Part shown: piece by piece, positions 44,994 to 56,322 of the stretch
Position numbering within the stretch: the first letter of the stretch is position 1
Layout: each line of letters starts with the position of its first letter
Source: Henricia sp. BOLD:AAB3569
Lineage: Eukaryota; Echinodermata; Asteroidea; Spinulosida; Echinasteridae
Length of the DNA stretch: 64,000 nucleotides
Direction of reading: 5' to 3'
Assembly: GCA_037783545.1 (NCBI GenBank)
Contig: JBBELK010000515.1
Span: 62,001 to 126,000 of the forward strand
Position numbers and translations under genes: made by a program
The notes under the pieces: model-generated
Databases searched by the model: none
What the model was told of the DNA's origin: nothing
The model's input: only the letters and a program-made list of their open reading frames with translations

Positions 44994-45084
44994 CACTATG
45001 AGCAACTAACAATGGAAATTTGGCACACACCATTGTTAATAACAATGGTTTGTGCCAAATTTCTATTGTTCGTTGCTCATAGTG
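44994..45084. mobile_element. 91-bp CACTA-type palindromic MITE
   Basis: CACTATGAGCAAC ... GTTGCTCATAGTG, TTA duplicated (44991-44993, 45085-45087). Duplicon sequence near 32339 reads TATGAGTTAGTC without it. Confidence 0.85.
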
Positions 45085-45857
45085 TTAGTCTTCAAGCATT
45101 GCATAATGAGTATTCACATAAACACATTCATTCCTTATTGAAAATGAAAAATCATAAACTTTGGTCTAACCAAAGTACCTAAATAATCCATCCTAATTGT
45201 ATTGCTAACACTCTCTCCTTTCTTCAGAATCACAATATCGTGGATCACGATCTCACTAGAAAAAAAAAGTCAACAATTCCCAATGTGAACGCACGACGAG
45301 TCAACCGACGAAGATTAGAATCGCTTCATTCGACGAGGCAAATTTGTAATGTGAACGTGCGCTGATCTTCGTCTAATGTGATTGTCTAATGTGAACGGTA
45401 CGGCTTTTCGTTCGATCTTCGTTAAGTGAGATTTGAATGCACGCTTTATTAACCAACTAAGATAAACTAATTATCGTCGAACAAAGTGATTTCTCTAGTG
45501 AGAACGGGGTCTTGTATTGTGTTGAGCCTAATTAACCCTACACTCCTCAATCCTCCAAAATCAATATGGTTTTACATACACCATATAGGGAGTTAGGATT
45601 AAGCAACTACAATCAGTTTGCGATCCTTTTATTCAAAATCAAACGTACGGTACATGTAAATCAAATATACATGTATAGGTCAAAATCGATTGTTCACATT
45701 TTGCTAAAGAGGATTAAATTCCCTTTAAAATGGCACTTCCGTTTTAATTTTAAATTAGACATTTCTTTGTTAAATGGATGTAAATTTCCCGTACACGTAC
45801 GATGCAGTATCTGCATTATATATTAAGTGCGTTTCCCGAGAACTTGCCGAGCGAGCT

Positions 45858-45925
45858 CGGGTGGGACTCGAACCTATGACCACCTGCATAATAGTCTTAA
45901 CCAATAACCACTCGGTCACATTTCT
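45858..45925 (-). mobile_element. tRNA(Ser/Leu)-like SINE head
   Basis: Minus strand box A TGACCGAGTGG (45908-45918) and box B GGTTCGAGTCC (45864-45874). The copy near 55636-55708 has about 16 bp more in the anticodon region, so this one carries a small deletion. Confidence 0.65.
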
Positions 45926-46376
45926 GATTGGTCAATTTGAATTTCAAAATAAGAATTAGGCACTTGACATAAAGCTTGTCCTAAAGTACGGGTATATGTA
46001 TCTTTTTCATTGGTGTTTCGCAGTTTATTTTCACCGACTTCTATTGCAGCACCCAAGACTGAAAAGGCAAAATAAAACAGGGAAACATGGGGGAAACCCC
46101 AGGGTCTTGTAATACATCCCCTCCATCGATATTTAATCACTGAATGCGACAACGCCCTCTAATTTTGAAACCACTCTCCGCCATCTTAGTATGCCTTGCC
46201 TAGACTGGTCATACTGTCTTAACTAATCTACATGTCTTAAGTGGAATGTAATGCATGGATCAGGGAGCAGTCTATAGTATAGGCAAAGCATTGTGTTGGG
46301 AGAACTATGGTGGCCGGCGCGTGGCTTCATTTCTGTGTATTAAACCAGCTGCTATTGCATACTTCATCCAGTATAG

Positions 46377-46791
46377 GGGTCATTCCCAAAATTAGGGGTT
46401 CCAAAATTGTTGGTGTCCCAGTTACGTACGACACTCTCTGCTTCAAAAATCACCCCGCCTGATCACAAATTATCAGTAATGGACTGTGGCCTGTAATCAT
46501 AGGGGGCAGCATAATTTTCTTCAATATTTTGTTCTCTGATTCCTGAAAAATATTTAAAACAAAAGGCCATAAAAGCTTATAATTTGTTCCATGGTATTGA
46601 ATAGGAGTTTGGTGTCCCGGGTTACCTACGCCAATGAAAATTGGCTGTAGAATGAGTTTGCATTAACCTTGGTGCCATATTTACACACAAGCATTAAATT
46701 TAAGTGGCATTTGTTATCCACTGGGAAACCACTTTCAATCACTAAAAACACTTGGAAACACTTTTGGACCCCTAATTTTGGGAATGACCCA
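46377..46791. mobile_element. TIR element, about 415 bp, in the TRIM paralog 4 3' flank
   Basis: Ends GGGTCATTCCCAAAATTAGG and its inverted partner. The same site in the paralog 1 flank (near 19466) reads CAGTATAGATCAG without it; consistent with a TA or ATA duplication. Confidence 0.8.
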
Positions 46792-46981
46792 TAGATCAGT
46801 GGTCCCCTCGCACTGTAGGCCGTTTGGCAACCACCAACAAAATGTTGAACTCGAGAGTAATTTTATAGGAAAGTGAAAGACATGTTTCATGTTTTCACAT
46901 TACCGTGCAATATGAAGATTCTTCTTTTGGGAACTTTGTTTTGAACATTTGCTTTAAATCCTACAGGAAGTAGTTATGACA

Positions 46982-48856
46982 TCATACTCGATGAAAAATC
47001 TTCACAGTGTCGCGATCAGCCACCACAAGTTCACCATGAGGAGACAACGTAATATCGTTGGGACATCCGGTCATAGACCTGGTCTTTACACTTACGCCTT
47101 GTGCAGTGTAATGATACACTTTACCGAAAGGAGTGCAGACGTAGATATCACCCGCCTCGTCACAGCACACGCCACCAAGCCTCGTGTGCATGTACACCTG
47201 CACTGTTTTACTTTCAGTGGTAATGTTGAAAACCTCATGACCCAACAACTCTAAGCAGAGTAACCTCTCCGAAAGGTAACTAAACAAGATCAAACGGTCG
47301 TCATGTTGAAAGGCAATGGCTGGACATTGTAATGTGCCAGTAGGAATGACTGAAATAATTGAACCATCAAGGTTTGTCACATACACAACCTTTCTTTGTT
47401 CATCTACCACAGCTACATGATTTTGGCCACCCGTAGCAATACGAGTAAGTTTACTTTCTCGCAGTTCCCCCGATTCATCTTGTGCCGGCCTAAACTGACG
47501 AATCAACTGCTGGTCAGTGTTAAACACTTGAACCAAATCGCCATCTGTGATCAATATCAAATCGTCTCGTGTCACTGCCACGCTGTCTGGAGCCTGCAAG
47601 CCGCCTTGTGGGTTAAAGTCAGTCTTGAAATGTCCATTGGACGTAAATACAAAGACCATTTTCTCGCTTCGATTTATTACGACAATGTCACCGTTGTTCA
47701 AGGCGCCAACTACATCTGCACTAAACATGCTGAAATAGCTGCTGTCGCCCCCCGAAAATTTATTCTTCAACAGCCATTTTTCTTCATGAAGTATTTCCCC
47801 CAGATCTGTATCAGAGACTACATCTTGACACTTGAACCCAATGAATGATTTATTGTGGTCGCCCCGCTCAAACGGGAGTTCCTCCTGAAATTCCAGGTTG
47901 TGCATCACCTTGGGCCTAAGATCCAACATCTCAAAGTCATCAGCATGTTCCATCAGGTCACCCACAGCAGCCACAATGGTATTGGCTCTATCCATCTTGT
48001 CACGATTACTATTCAACACTTTTTCATACTCTTCATCTCTGTCCTTGCCGATTTTGGTGATCTCGTCTCTAAGAAGCCGAGCCTTGGTTTGAATTTTTGC
48101 GATTTCCTCTTTCTCCTTAGCTGAAACATCACCGCATGCCTCGGTCACCATTAGCTTCAGTCTCTTTCGTGAGTGAGAGATGTATTCTTGCGAGAAGTGG
48201 AATTCCTCCTGAAACTTCTTCAAGATGTCACCAACATCGTTACGATGAGATTCAATGGCATCTGCAATGGTGTTAAAAGTATGTTCCGCTGTACGATGGT
48301 CAAAAGCTGCACACACATAACAGATAAGTATCTTACAAGTCTCGCAGTAAAGAGAGAGATTGTGGTCAGGGTGCTGTGTGCATTTTGGGGAAGGAGGTTC
48401 CTCTGCTGTGACGTCCTGGCGCCGACTGAGATCTGACACAATTCTGTGTTTAAAATGCTTGTGAGCAACTTCGCATTGTTGGCAGATGTTCGCATTGCAG
48501 TCAAGGCATCGAGAGACGGCCTCCAAACCGTCGTCGCACTCTTCACAAATCAGATTAGAAGCCGGGGTTTCTCCAAGTAACTTCTCCCGTTTGTTGACGT
48601 CATCGACAAGCGACATCAGGAAGAAACAGCTCTTGAGATTCCCAAGGCGCGAGTCTGGAATCTTCGTAGCCTTCCTACAGACTGGGCAGATGATCTTATC
48701 AGCATCTGGTTGATGCTTGTTGACCAAGTCTTCCAAACAATCCCGGCAAAAACTGTGTAGACAGTCGAGTATTTTTGGATCGTGGAAACGGCGCAAGCAG
48801 ATTGGGCATTTCAGATGTTCCTGACTGATCTCACACTTAGTTGTAGATTCGGCCAT
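46982..48856 (-). CDS. TRIM-NHL-type RING E3 ubiquitin ligase, paralog 4 (624 aa)
   Basis: Complete RING (LKCPICLRRFHDPKILDC), two B-boxes, coiled coil and propeller. Most divergent member. B-box 1 lacks four residues (KHFKHRIVSD where others have a TKKH insert) but still offers the final histidines. The coiled coil lacks about three residues (FQEEFHFSQEYISHS). Linker to blade 1 is SGGDSSYFSMFSADVVGAL. Blade 4-5 loop is longest (ITTESKTVQVYMHTRLGG). The last inter-blade segment (KTRSMTGCPNDI) has lost the xWPYDM pattern of the others. ATG 48856; acceptor at 48880; donor at 49685, 806-bp 5' intron. Confidence 0.92.
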   Translation of the reverse strand: MAESTTKCEISQEHLKCPICLRRFHDPKILDCLHSFCRDCLEDLVNKHQPDADKIICPVCRKATKIPDSRLGNLKSCFFLMSLVDDVNKREKLLGETPASNLICEECDDGLEAVSRCLDCNANICQQCEVAHKHFKHRIVSDLSRRQDVTAEEPPSPKCTQHPDHNLSLYCETCKILICYVCAAFDHRTAEHTFNTIADAIESHRNDVGDILKKFQEEFHFSQEYISHSRKRLKLMVTEACGDVSAKEKEEIAKIQTKARLLRDEITKIGKDRDEEYEKVLNSNRDKMDRANTIVAAVGDLMEHADDFEMLDLRPKVMHNLEFQEELPFERGDHNKSFIGFKCQDVVSDTDLGEILHEEKWLLKNKFSGGDSSYFSMFSADVVGALNNGDIVVINRSEKMVFVFTSNGHFKTDFNPQGGLQAPDSVAVTRDDLILITDGDLVQVFNTDQQLIRQFRPAQDESGELRESKLTRIATGGQNHVAVVDEQRKVVYVTNLDGSIISVIPTGTLQCPAIAFQHDDRLILFSYLSERLLCLELLGHEVFNITTESKTVQVYMHTRLGGVCCDEAGDIYVCTPFGKVYHYTAQGVSVKTRSMTGCPNDITLSPHGELVVADRDTVKIFHRV

Positions 48857-48879
48857 CGCGCTTTTTTGTCTAAATATGC

Positions 48880-49685
48880 CTGGAGAACAAATGGTTTACA
48901 AAAATAAGGTTTAGTTGTAACCCCGGGTTCATCTTGTCCTCGCTGTTCTGAATTTGTGTTGTAAGTCATGCAGACACATGCTTCTATGTGAAGATATACA
49001 TGTACAGGATGTCTTCCAAAAATGTCCAGGCCAAACCAGACAACCCGAGAATCAAGGTTTCCCTGAATCCTGATAGGGAATGTTCTTAAATAAAATATAG
49101 TTTTTATTTTATCAAAATCAATCAAGACAATCGGGAGTTATGTCATTGTTTGTGCAGCATAAGTCACACCCTAGGCTATGAACCAGATCTGATTATTTCA
49201 CAAGAACTGGCCGCCCAGTTTAGGATTAGTCAATAGGCTGTCACTGCATGGCCCATAACTATAAGTAAGCTTTAATACTCGATTCCCTATCACTAGGATC
49301 TAGGGAAACCTCGACATTTTCGGGACACCCTGTATACTATAAAATCAAAGTACATGTAATAATGCAGCTATCAATTGTTCTTCCCGCCCATTGTCACTTT
49401 TCGCGTGACAATATTTCCACCCCAGGGGAAAAATTTAGGTGACAGCGCGTGGGATGGGAGGGGAAGATAGTGGGGAACGATAATTTATAGGTGCATTATC
49501 AAACCATACAATGTTGGTGGTGTTTCCGCAAAAACGGAAAACTAGGTGCGGCCGCCTGCGCAATATCGTTATGCCTTGAAACTCCTTTAAATATAGTGTA
49601 TAACTAGGCCTAACCTATTATAATTTTGAACTGTTGATTAAATCAACTAGTATTTACCGTGAAAATGTATACATTCGTCGGTCAC
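48880..49685 (-). other. Predicted 5' intron of TRIM paralog 4
   Basis: Donor GATATAG|GTGACC, acceptor TTGTTCTCCAG|GC. Holds the TIR element with CAGGATGTC/GACACCCTG ends and TA flanks (49005-49332, 328 bp) and a shortened C/G-rich MITE (about 49380-49480). Confidence 0.55.
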
Positions 49686-49815
49686 CTATATCAGTAAATG
49701 ACGTCTTTCGATGCGTCGGGTGGAGGAACTCGCAAAAAAATGAAATCACAAAATGGCGCTGCGATCCCGATACAACAGTTGTTGTGAACCAAAAATAGCT
49801 TTGGGAATTCCCGGC
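49686..49815 (-). promoter_or_regulatory. Predicted first exon/promoter block of TRIM paralog 4
   Basis: CAAAATGGCG at 49749-49758, same relative position to the donor as in the other duplicons. Here the upstream in-frame ATG seen in paralogs 1-3 is ACG instead. Confidence 0.45.
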
Positions 49816-50033
49816 CTGCACCAGAAACTGCTGGCTCGAGTAATGGGGCAAATAATTGTGTGTACGATGCAATAGTGCAATATTGATAGGATGGAAGTAC
49901 ATGTACATGTACATTGGACCTACATGTACTACCGTGTCAAAAAACACGTCCTACTTTTGAACATAAATAACGCTGGCAATGGATTGGATAGAATGTAAGT
50001 AGGCCTACTACGTGTCAAAAAACACGTCGTACC

Positions 50034-51124
50034 TTAAAGGGCCTGTGACATGCTAAACAACTTTGTGTCTAATCTTTGCTTCATAATGACGGATTACTTG
50101 TTCAGCAAGACATACTATTGTTCGTTTGGATGTAAAATCAATAAAAGGTGGCCTTTTTCAACTTTGAAGATTTCATTGCAATAAATCACAGACAGAGGGC
50201 GCTGTTTTGAGTGCATCACGTAAGGAAGACCGAAGGGAAAAGTTAAGAAAAAACATAAGACTTCAAGTTAAACTTGTGGCAAACTGCTGCAGTTTCTACC
50301 CCCAGTTTTGTCATGGCTTACAGCAGGCAACATGTAAAACAAACTCAAACAGCCATGGATTACAAAAGTTTCAGGAAAATTGAGAAAAAAGTGAAATCTT
50401 TTGTGCACAGTTAAATTTGATTTTCCTGTATTTGCCTCTTGTGACATCGTGACCTTGGTCATGAATATGCATATTTTCATTAGCATAAAAACTAAAAACC
50501 TTTGTTTTAACCCCCAAAGCAATCTCCAAATAGGATTTTTATGACTTTAACTGAGTAGACGAGTGGTTTTAAAGCATAGATTTCATTGATAAAAATCCTA
50601 AATACGGGCCCTTTAAAGGCCCTGTAGATGATCTGTTTTTGAGCGATTCTGCGAATAAAACCATTATAAATCAAAAGAAAGACATCAACAAACTCATCCG
50701 AAGAAATTTCAGCTTTGTCAAATGTACCACGTTTAAAAAAACCATGAGAATCCATATGCATTTTCCTGGTCTTGGCGGGGTGTTTCAAATATTCGTTCTC
50801 AGTTGATCGGGTACTATGTGGCTTGCGTCATGCACTCTGTGGCGCACATACTGCGTGTGCGCGCGATCCATAAAAATGCATCGCGTTAGAACACGCACAC
50901 GGAGTATACACAGCGCCCATCATGCATTTTGGACCGCGTAGATGCGAACCAAAAATAAGTAAATCGTTTGCAAACGATCTAAATAATTTAATCTTTACGG
51001 ATTATTTTCTGGTAAAATTATACCTTTCAATGGATAGTTGCTATTAATTCAATCTTTACTTTCAGAACTTTTCCCTTGTAAACTCGTCGATTACTTGTTG
51101 GGGTCATTGCAAATGATACACTGG
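50034..51124. repeat. Two abutting inverted-end elements, no gene seen
   Basis: AAAGGGCCTGTGACATG (50036) pairs with CGGGCCCTTT (50606-50615); AAAGGCCCTGTAGATG (50615) pairs with CACTGGGCCTTT (about 51119-51130). Interior is AT-rich with no recognised coding exon. Calls rest on the ends only. Confidence 0.45.
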
Positions 51125-51126
51125 GC

Positions 51127-51265
51127 CTTTAAAGGCAAGGCTCGTCGGCAATGCGCGCGCTAAATTCGTGCCACGAAATACGCAGCTCCATGCCTTTGCT
51201 CCGGAGCTGCGTATTTCGTGGCACAAATTTGGCGCGCGCGCATTGCTGACGAGCCATGCCTTTAA
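51127..51265. mobile_element. Long hairpin MITE, about 139 bp
   Basis: Arms of about 60 bp (AAATACGCAGCTCC and GGAGCTGCGTATTT meet near the loop ATGCCTTTGCTCC); outer ends AAAGGCA/TGCCTTT. Confidence 0.75.
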
Positions 51266-51429
51266 TTAAACCTGGCCGGTACTTCACGCGAAGTTTTCGC
51301 AGAAATTTAAACTCATAAGTAAGACTCGGTTCTTAAAGACTTTGCACTTAAATTGTGACTTGTTCTTAATGACCGGAGACTTGAATCGAGACCTCCTCTC
51401 AAAGACTTGGACTTAACAAATTAAAATGT

Positions 51430-51650
51430 CATTGCAAGGGGTAAGAATGAGAATGAATGTTAAGTAGGGTTTGTCTTGCCCTTTTGCGACATAACTTTAT
51501 TACCACTGCAGTGTATTTATTTCTTTTGCAAGACAATGTGAGAACAACTTCACATTGTGTTCGGATGGGACTCGAAACCACAACCTCTTGCGTACTATAG
51601 TACGAGGCAGGCACGAAGGCAGATGTCTATAACCACTCCATGACTGGCTG
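51430..51650 (-). mobile_element. tRNA-derived SINE
   Basis: Minus strand box A TCATGGAGTGG and box B GGTTTCGAGTCC region (about 51567-51643), followed by a body with CAAAAGGGCAAGAC. A second copy at 61005-61159 is cut by the LTR element. Confidence 0.65.
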
Positions 51651-51750
51651 GCTGTTGTTGAATGGTTGGTTCGAGTCATTTAGCAGTGGGATCCACAACT
51701 AATAAAGGAAGGTAATTTTTCCCATGACCGTACACTCCACCATATTAAGC

Positions 51751-52203
51751 TTGGGCGATTCCACGCCGGAGTCGAGTAGAATCGATTCCACTTTGGGAAT
51801 CGGAATATCGCGATTCCAGATTTTTGAGGAATCGATTTCTCTTCATTTAGATTCGATTATAATTCCCAGTGATAGCTTGCCGATTCCAGACATTACCTAG
51901 CAAGTGACAAGTCCGAAGCCAAAATACTCCACTTCCACAAGAGCATTCATCCTGTGATAATGTTGACATTATAAAGAACGTGTGTGTGGCACAGACTGGC
52001 GGGCATCTTTCATGGACGGACGTTTAGTGCCACTCGATCGGTCCTGCTCGGTCGCACTATGAAGTTTCGTCAATGCACATGTAGGTGAACACGCTCAATG
52101 CATTTAACGTTTTCTCGTGAAAAATGGAATCGATTATGAATGGAATCGCTATTATTTTCTGAAATAGGAGTCGACTCCGAAAATGCTGGAGTCGCCAAAG
52201 CCC
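51751..52203. mobile_element. GGAGTCGA-ended TIR element
   Basis: Ends TTGGGCGATTCCACGCC...GGAGTCGA and GGAGTCGACTCC...GGAGTCGCCAAAG. Homologous to the outer repeat in each 3,427-bp unit (about 8655-9418), but without the nested hAT-like insertion. Confidence 0.65.
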
Positions 52204-52573
52204 TACACCCTATCCCATCCTATTTCGTCTCCTATTCCCCACCCATTCAAAACTACATGCATTGACTTATGGACGGTTGCACATTGTATAACACATGTAT
52301 TTATTAGTAAATACATTTACATGTACATTCCCCTCAATTATTAAAATGATCAACTTGAACAAAATGTCGTTTTGGTGAACAGGTAATTTCTATATTTCAT
52401 CACGACAGTTGTACAATTCGCCATGATCTTACTGGCCACCAAATGTAAATACTATACGTATAATAAGATTAATTTGCATATTCGTGCATTTTGTTTAACT
52501 GTATCAAGTTATAGCAACACGATATATGACAGAGGGTAAAACCCCCTCCCCCTTTTTTGTGTGTGTGGGATAT

Positions 52574-52923
52574 CATGGTCGAGTGGTTTGGGTCGATGAC
52601 TCTGATCGCAATAGGGGTGAAAACTTGATGTTACGGGTTCGAAACCCGACAGGGTACCTGTGCCCTTGAGCAAGGCCCTCATGACAACCACAACTGCTTT
52701 ATCCTTCAGAAGGGATGTAAAGCCGTTGGTGCAGTGAAGTGTGTAACGCACTTAAAACGTCCCAGAGCACTTTCGTGAAAAGTAAGGGGATTACCCAGTG
52801 TCTCTGGCCGTCGGCTGCCAATGGCGCCACCCACCTATGTATCTCGCTGTTTATAGGTGGAAGATATTTGTAAGCTTCATTCTACAGGCTTCGGCCTACA
52901 GACTGCGATTTAAAGTTGATTTA
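52574..52923 (+). mobile_element. tRNA-derived SINE copy interrupted at its end
   Basis: Box A TGGTCGAGTGG, box B GGTTCGAAACC, CCCTTGAGCAAGGC. The last bases continue after 53902, past the inserted element. Confidence 0.75.
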
Positions 52924-53901
52924 AGGCTGGCTCACATAGTAGCGGCAGATAACCCACGAAAGGCGACGGACGTGAAAATCACAAAATTTTGGCGGCAAAA
53001 CGACGGCAAAATGGAAAAAGCAAGATTCGCTGACGGGTGGGAACGACCTTCAGCGACAACACGACGGCAGGGGACGAATGGCTGCGGCAGGGAACGGAGT
53101 CTAGCGACCAAAATCGGACGTTGTCTGGGCGGCGAGTGACGATGTCTCGACGGAGTCCGGCAACAAGGAACGAGGTCAGGCGGCTGGCGGTGGATTGGCT
53201 GGCGGCAAAGAACGGCGGCTAACGGTGGGTTGCGGCGACGATGACGTGGATCAGCGGCCGACATCATAGCATGTGTGTGTGCGGGTCGTATAAATAGTCG
53301 ACTTCAAAAATAGTCAAAAAACGTCAAAAATTGTACAAAAAAGTTTTAAATTGTGGACCATCGTTTCAAAATCGTAACCCATCCATGACCACCGTTGTAA
53401 TGCCGCAGGTACTCGCAAACGACCCGCCATCAACAGTCATCACCCGTCACCCTCCGGACAAAATTCGCAAGCCATTGTCGCACCAAGGTCGTTACAATTT
53501 CGTTACTTGCCGCAATGTGTCGTCAGGGTTCGATATGTGACGTCACTTACCGATGTTTTGTCGTCAATGGTCGTTGACAACGACTACCAACGAAATTGTG
53601 ACGACCTCAAAACGACTAGAGACGGCCTCGCACAGCATGGAAACGTCAAGGAAATGAGGGTTGCGGTCTCCAACGAAATCTTAACGGAATAACAACGATT
53701 TTTTGCCGCCACAAAATTTTCAACATGTTGAAAATTTGCCGACGGACGCGACTGATGATTTCGGCCGTCTGCGGTCGCCAGCGAATTCGTCAGCGACAAT
53801 TGAAGGCAACACACGATGATTGGCGGTAAATTCACAATTGCAATTCGCAGCTTAACGTAGCTTGCCGTACCCCCCTATTCGTCATAATGTGAGCCAGCCT
53901 T
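52924..53901. mobile_element. PIF/Harbinger-like non-autonomous element, 978 bp
   Basis: AGGCTGGCTCACAT and ATGTGAGCCAGCCT ends, with TTA duplicated (52921-52923, 53902-53904). The sister duplicon near 44152 reads TTCATTAAACCC uninterrupted. Interior is rich in CGACGG/CGGCAA words; its short open frames resemble no transposase. A 3-bp TWA duplication supports PIF/Harbinger. Confidence 0.8.
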
Positions 53902-54747
53902 TAACCCATTAAATTGTGTCTCAAATATCCAAGGAATTGTAAAGGAATTACTTTCAGGTTTTAGGGGGGTTGGTGCGTTAACAAACGGGTGTTGAGGTAT
54001 AGGTGCAATAGGGGTAGTCTTTGTCACATATCGTGCTGGTATGACTGCGGCCATTAAACCGTGCCCCAAACGGCATTTGTACATTTATATTGCAGAAGCA
54101 TTACATAAATTGTCAAAACAAGCCCAGTAACTACTTAAAGAGATCATCAAACATGTATACATCAAATAATTTTTTTTTTTTTAACTTCCTATACAAATAA
54201 ACCAGGTTAAAGGAGCGTGTTCAGATTTTTACAGAAAATGGATTTCGTTTTAACCTAACAATTACAGTAGCCTATATACAATACCTCCCCAAAATGCATC
54301 CATGCGACGAAAAAATGAAATTTTGATGTGGAAGCAAAAAGGTTGGTGTAATTACTGCACTGCTTTATGAAATCGGATAAATTAGTTTTATACAAAACTT
54401 TGATTTTTTGTTTACGATATACTTGTACTTGATAATATATACAGATTGAGAACGACAAATTTCAGAATAGTAATGAGAAAAATCTCAACACCCTTGGGAA
54501 AAATGGGTTAAAAAATATGATCTGGGTACGCTCCTTTAAACCATCCCCCAAACAGCATTTGTACATTATCTCGCAGAAGCATTAGTCCCTACATAAAACA
54601 AACTCCATGACTACTAAAAGATATCAATAAATCATATACGTCAGATTTGTTTTTTAACTTCTACAAAGAAACCAATATAACAATTCAAGTACATTATGTA
54701 AAGTTAAAATTAATCTTTCGACAAGTTTCTAAAGGTGCTATGAGTTA

Positions 54748-54838
54748 CACTACGAGCAACCAACAATGGAAATTTAGCACACACCATTGTTAATAACAAT
54801 GGTTTGTGCCAAATTTCTATTGTTCGTTGCTCATAGTG
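54748..54838. mobile_element. 91-bp CACTA-type palindromic MITE
   Basis: Same as 44994-45084, with TTA duplication (54745-54747, 54839-54841). Shared by duplicons 4 and 5 but missing from duplicon 3. Confidence 0.85.
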
Positions 54839-55635
54839 TTAGTCTTCAAGCATTGCATAATGAGTATTTACATAAACACATTCATTCCTTATTGAAAATG
54901 AAAAATCATAAACTTTGGTCTAACCAAAGTACCTAAATAATCCATCCTAATTGTATTGCTAACACTCTCTCCTTTCTTCAGAATCACAATATCGTGGATC
55001 ACGATCTCACTAGAAAAATCGCTTCGTTCGACGAAGAGATTTCCCAATGTGAACGCATGCACGACGAGTCATCCGACGAAGATTAGAATCGCTTCATTCG
55101 ACGAGGCAAATTTGTAATGTGAACGTGCGCTGATCTTCGTCTAATGTGATTGTCTAATGTGAACGGTACGGCTTTTCGTTCGATCTTCGTTAAGTGAGAT
55201 TTGAATGCACGCTTTATTAACCAACTAAGATAAACTAATTATCGTCGAACAAAGTGATTTCTCTAGTGAGAACGGGGTCTTGGATTGTGTTGAGCCTAAT
55301 TAACCCTAACACTCCTCAATCCTCCAAAATCAATATGGTTTTACATACACCATATAGGGAGTTAGGATTAAGCAACTACAATCAGTTTGCGATCCTTTTA
55401 TTCAAAATCAAACGTACGGTACATGTAAATCAAATATACATGTATAGGTCAAAATCGATTGTTCACATTTTGCCAAAGAGGATTAAATTCCCTTTAAAAT
55501 GGCACTTCCGTTTTCATTTTAAATTAGACATTTCTTTGTTAAATGGATGTAAATTTCCCGTACACGTACACGTACGATGCAGTATCTGCATTATATATTA
55601 AGTGCGTTTCCCGAGAACTTGCCAAGCGAGCTCGG

Positions 55636-55708
55636 GTGGGACTCGAACCTATGACCACCTGCATAATAGTCTAGGCAGACGTCTTAACCAATAACCACTC
55701 GGTCACAT
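55636..55708 (-). mobile_element. tRNA(Ser/Leu)-like SINE head
   Basis: Minus strand box A TGACCGAGTGG (55695-55705) and box B GGTTCGAGTCC (55639-55649); cloverleaf-like spacing but no convincing acceptor stem. Confidence 0.65.
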
Positions 55709-56322
55709 TTCTGATTGGTCAATTTGAATTTCAAAATAAGAATTAGGCACTTGACATAAAGCTTGTCCTAAAGTACGTGTATATGTATATTTTTCATTGG
55801 TGTTTCGTAGCATCTTTTCACCGACTTTTATTGCAGCACCCATGACTAAAAAGGCAAAAAAAACAGGGAAACCTGGGGAAAACCCCGGGGTCTTCGATAT
55901 CTAATCACTGAATGCGGCAACGCCCTCTAATTTTGAAGCCACTCTCCGACATCTTAGTATGTCTTGCCTAGACTGGTCATACTGTCTTCACTAATCTACA
56001 TTGTGTTAAGTGGAATGCAGTGCATCGACCGGGGAGCAGTCTAGGCAAAGCATTGTGTTAGGAGAACTATGGTGGCCGTCGTGTGGCTTCAATTCTGTGT
56101 AGCCAGCTGCTATTGCATACTTCATCTAGTGTATATAGATCAGTCGTCTCCTCGCACTGTGGTTATCGGCTGTTTGGCAACCACCAACAAAATGTTGAAC
56201 TCGAGAGTAATTTTATAGGAAAGTAAAAGACATATTTCATGTTATCACATTACCGTGCAATATGAAAATGCTTTTTTTGTTTTGAAATTTAGCTTTAAAT
56301 CTTACAGGAAGTAGTTATGACA

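Noticed and set aside
45858-45925. Functional tRNA-Ser/Leu gene
   Set aside because: Anticodon region differs in length from the sister copy, acceptor stem is absent, and it is part of a duplicated SINE.
52798-53267. Open frames across the 978-bp Harbinger-like element
   Set aside because: They cross the SINE/element boundary and show no transposase motifs.
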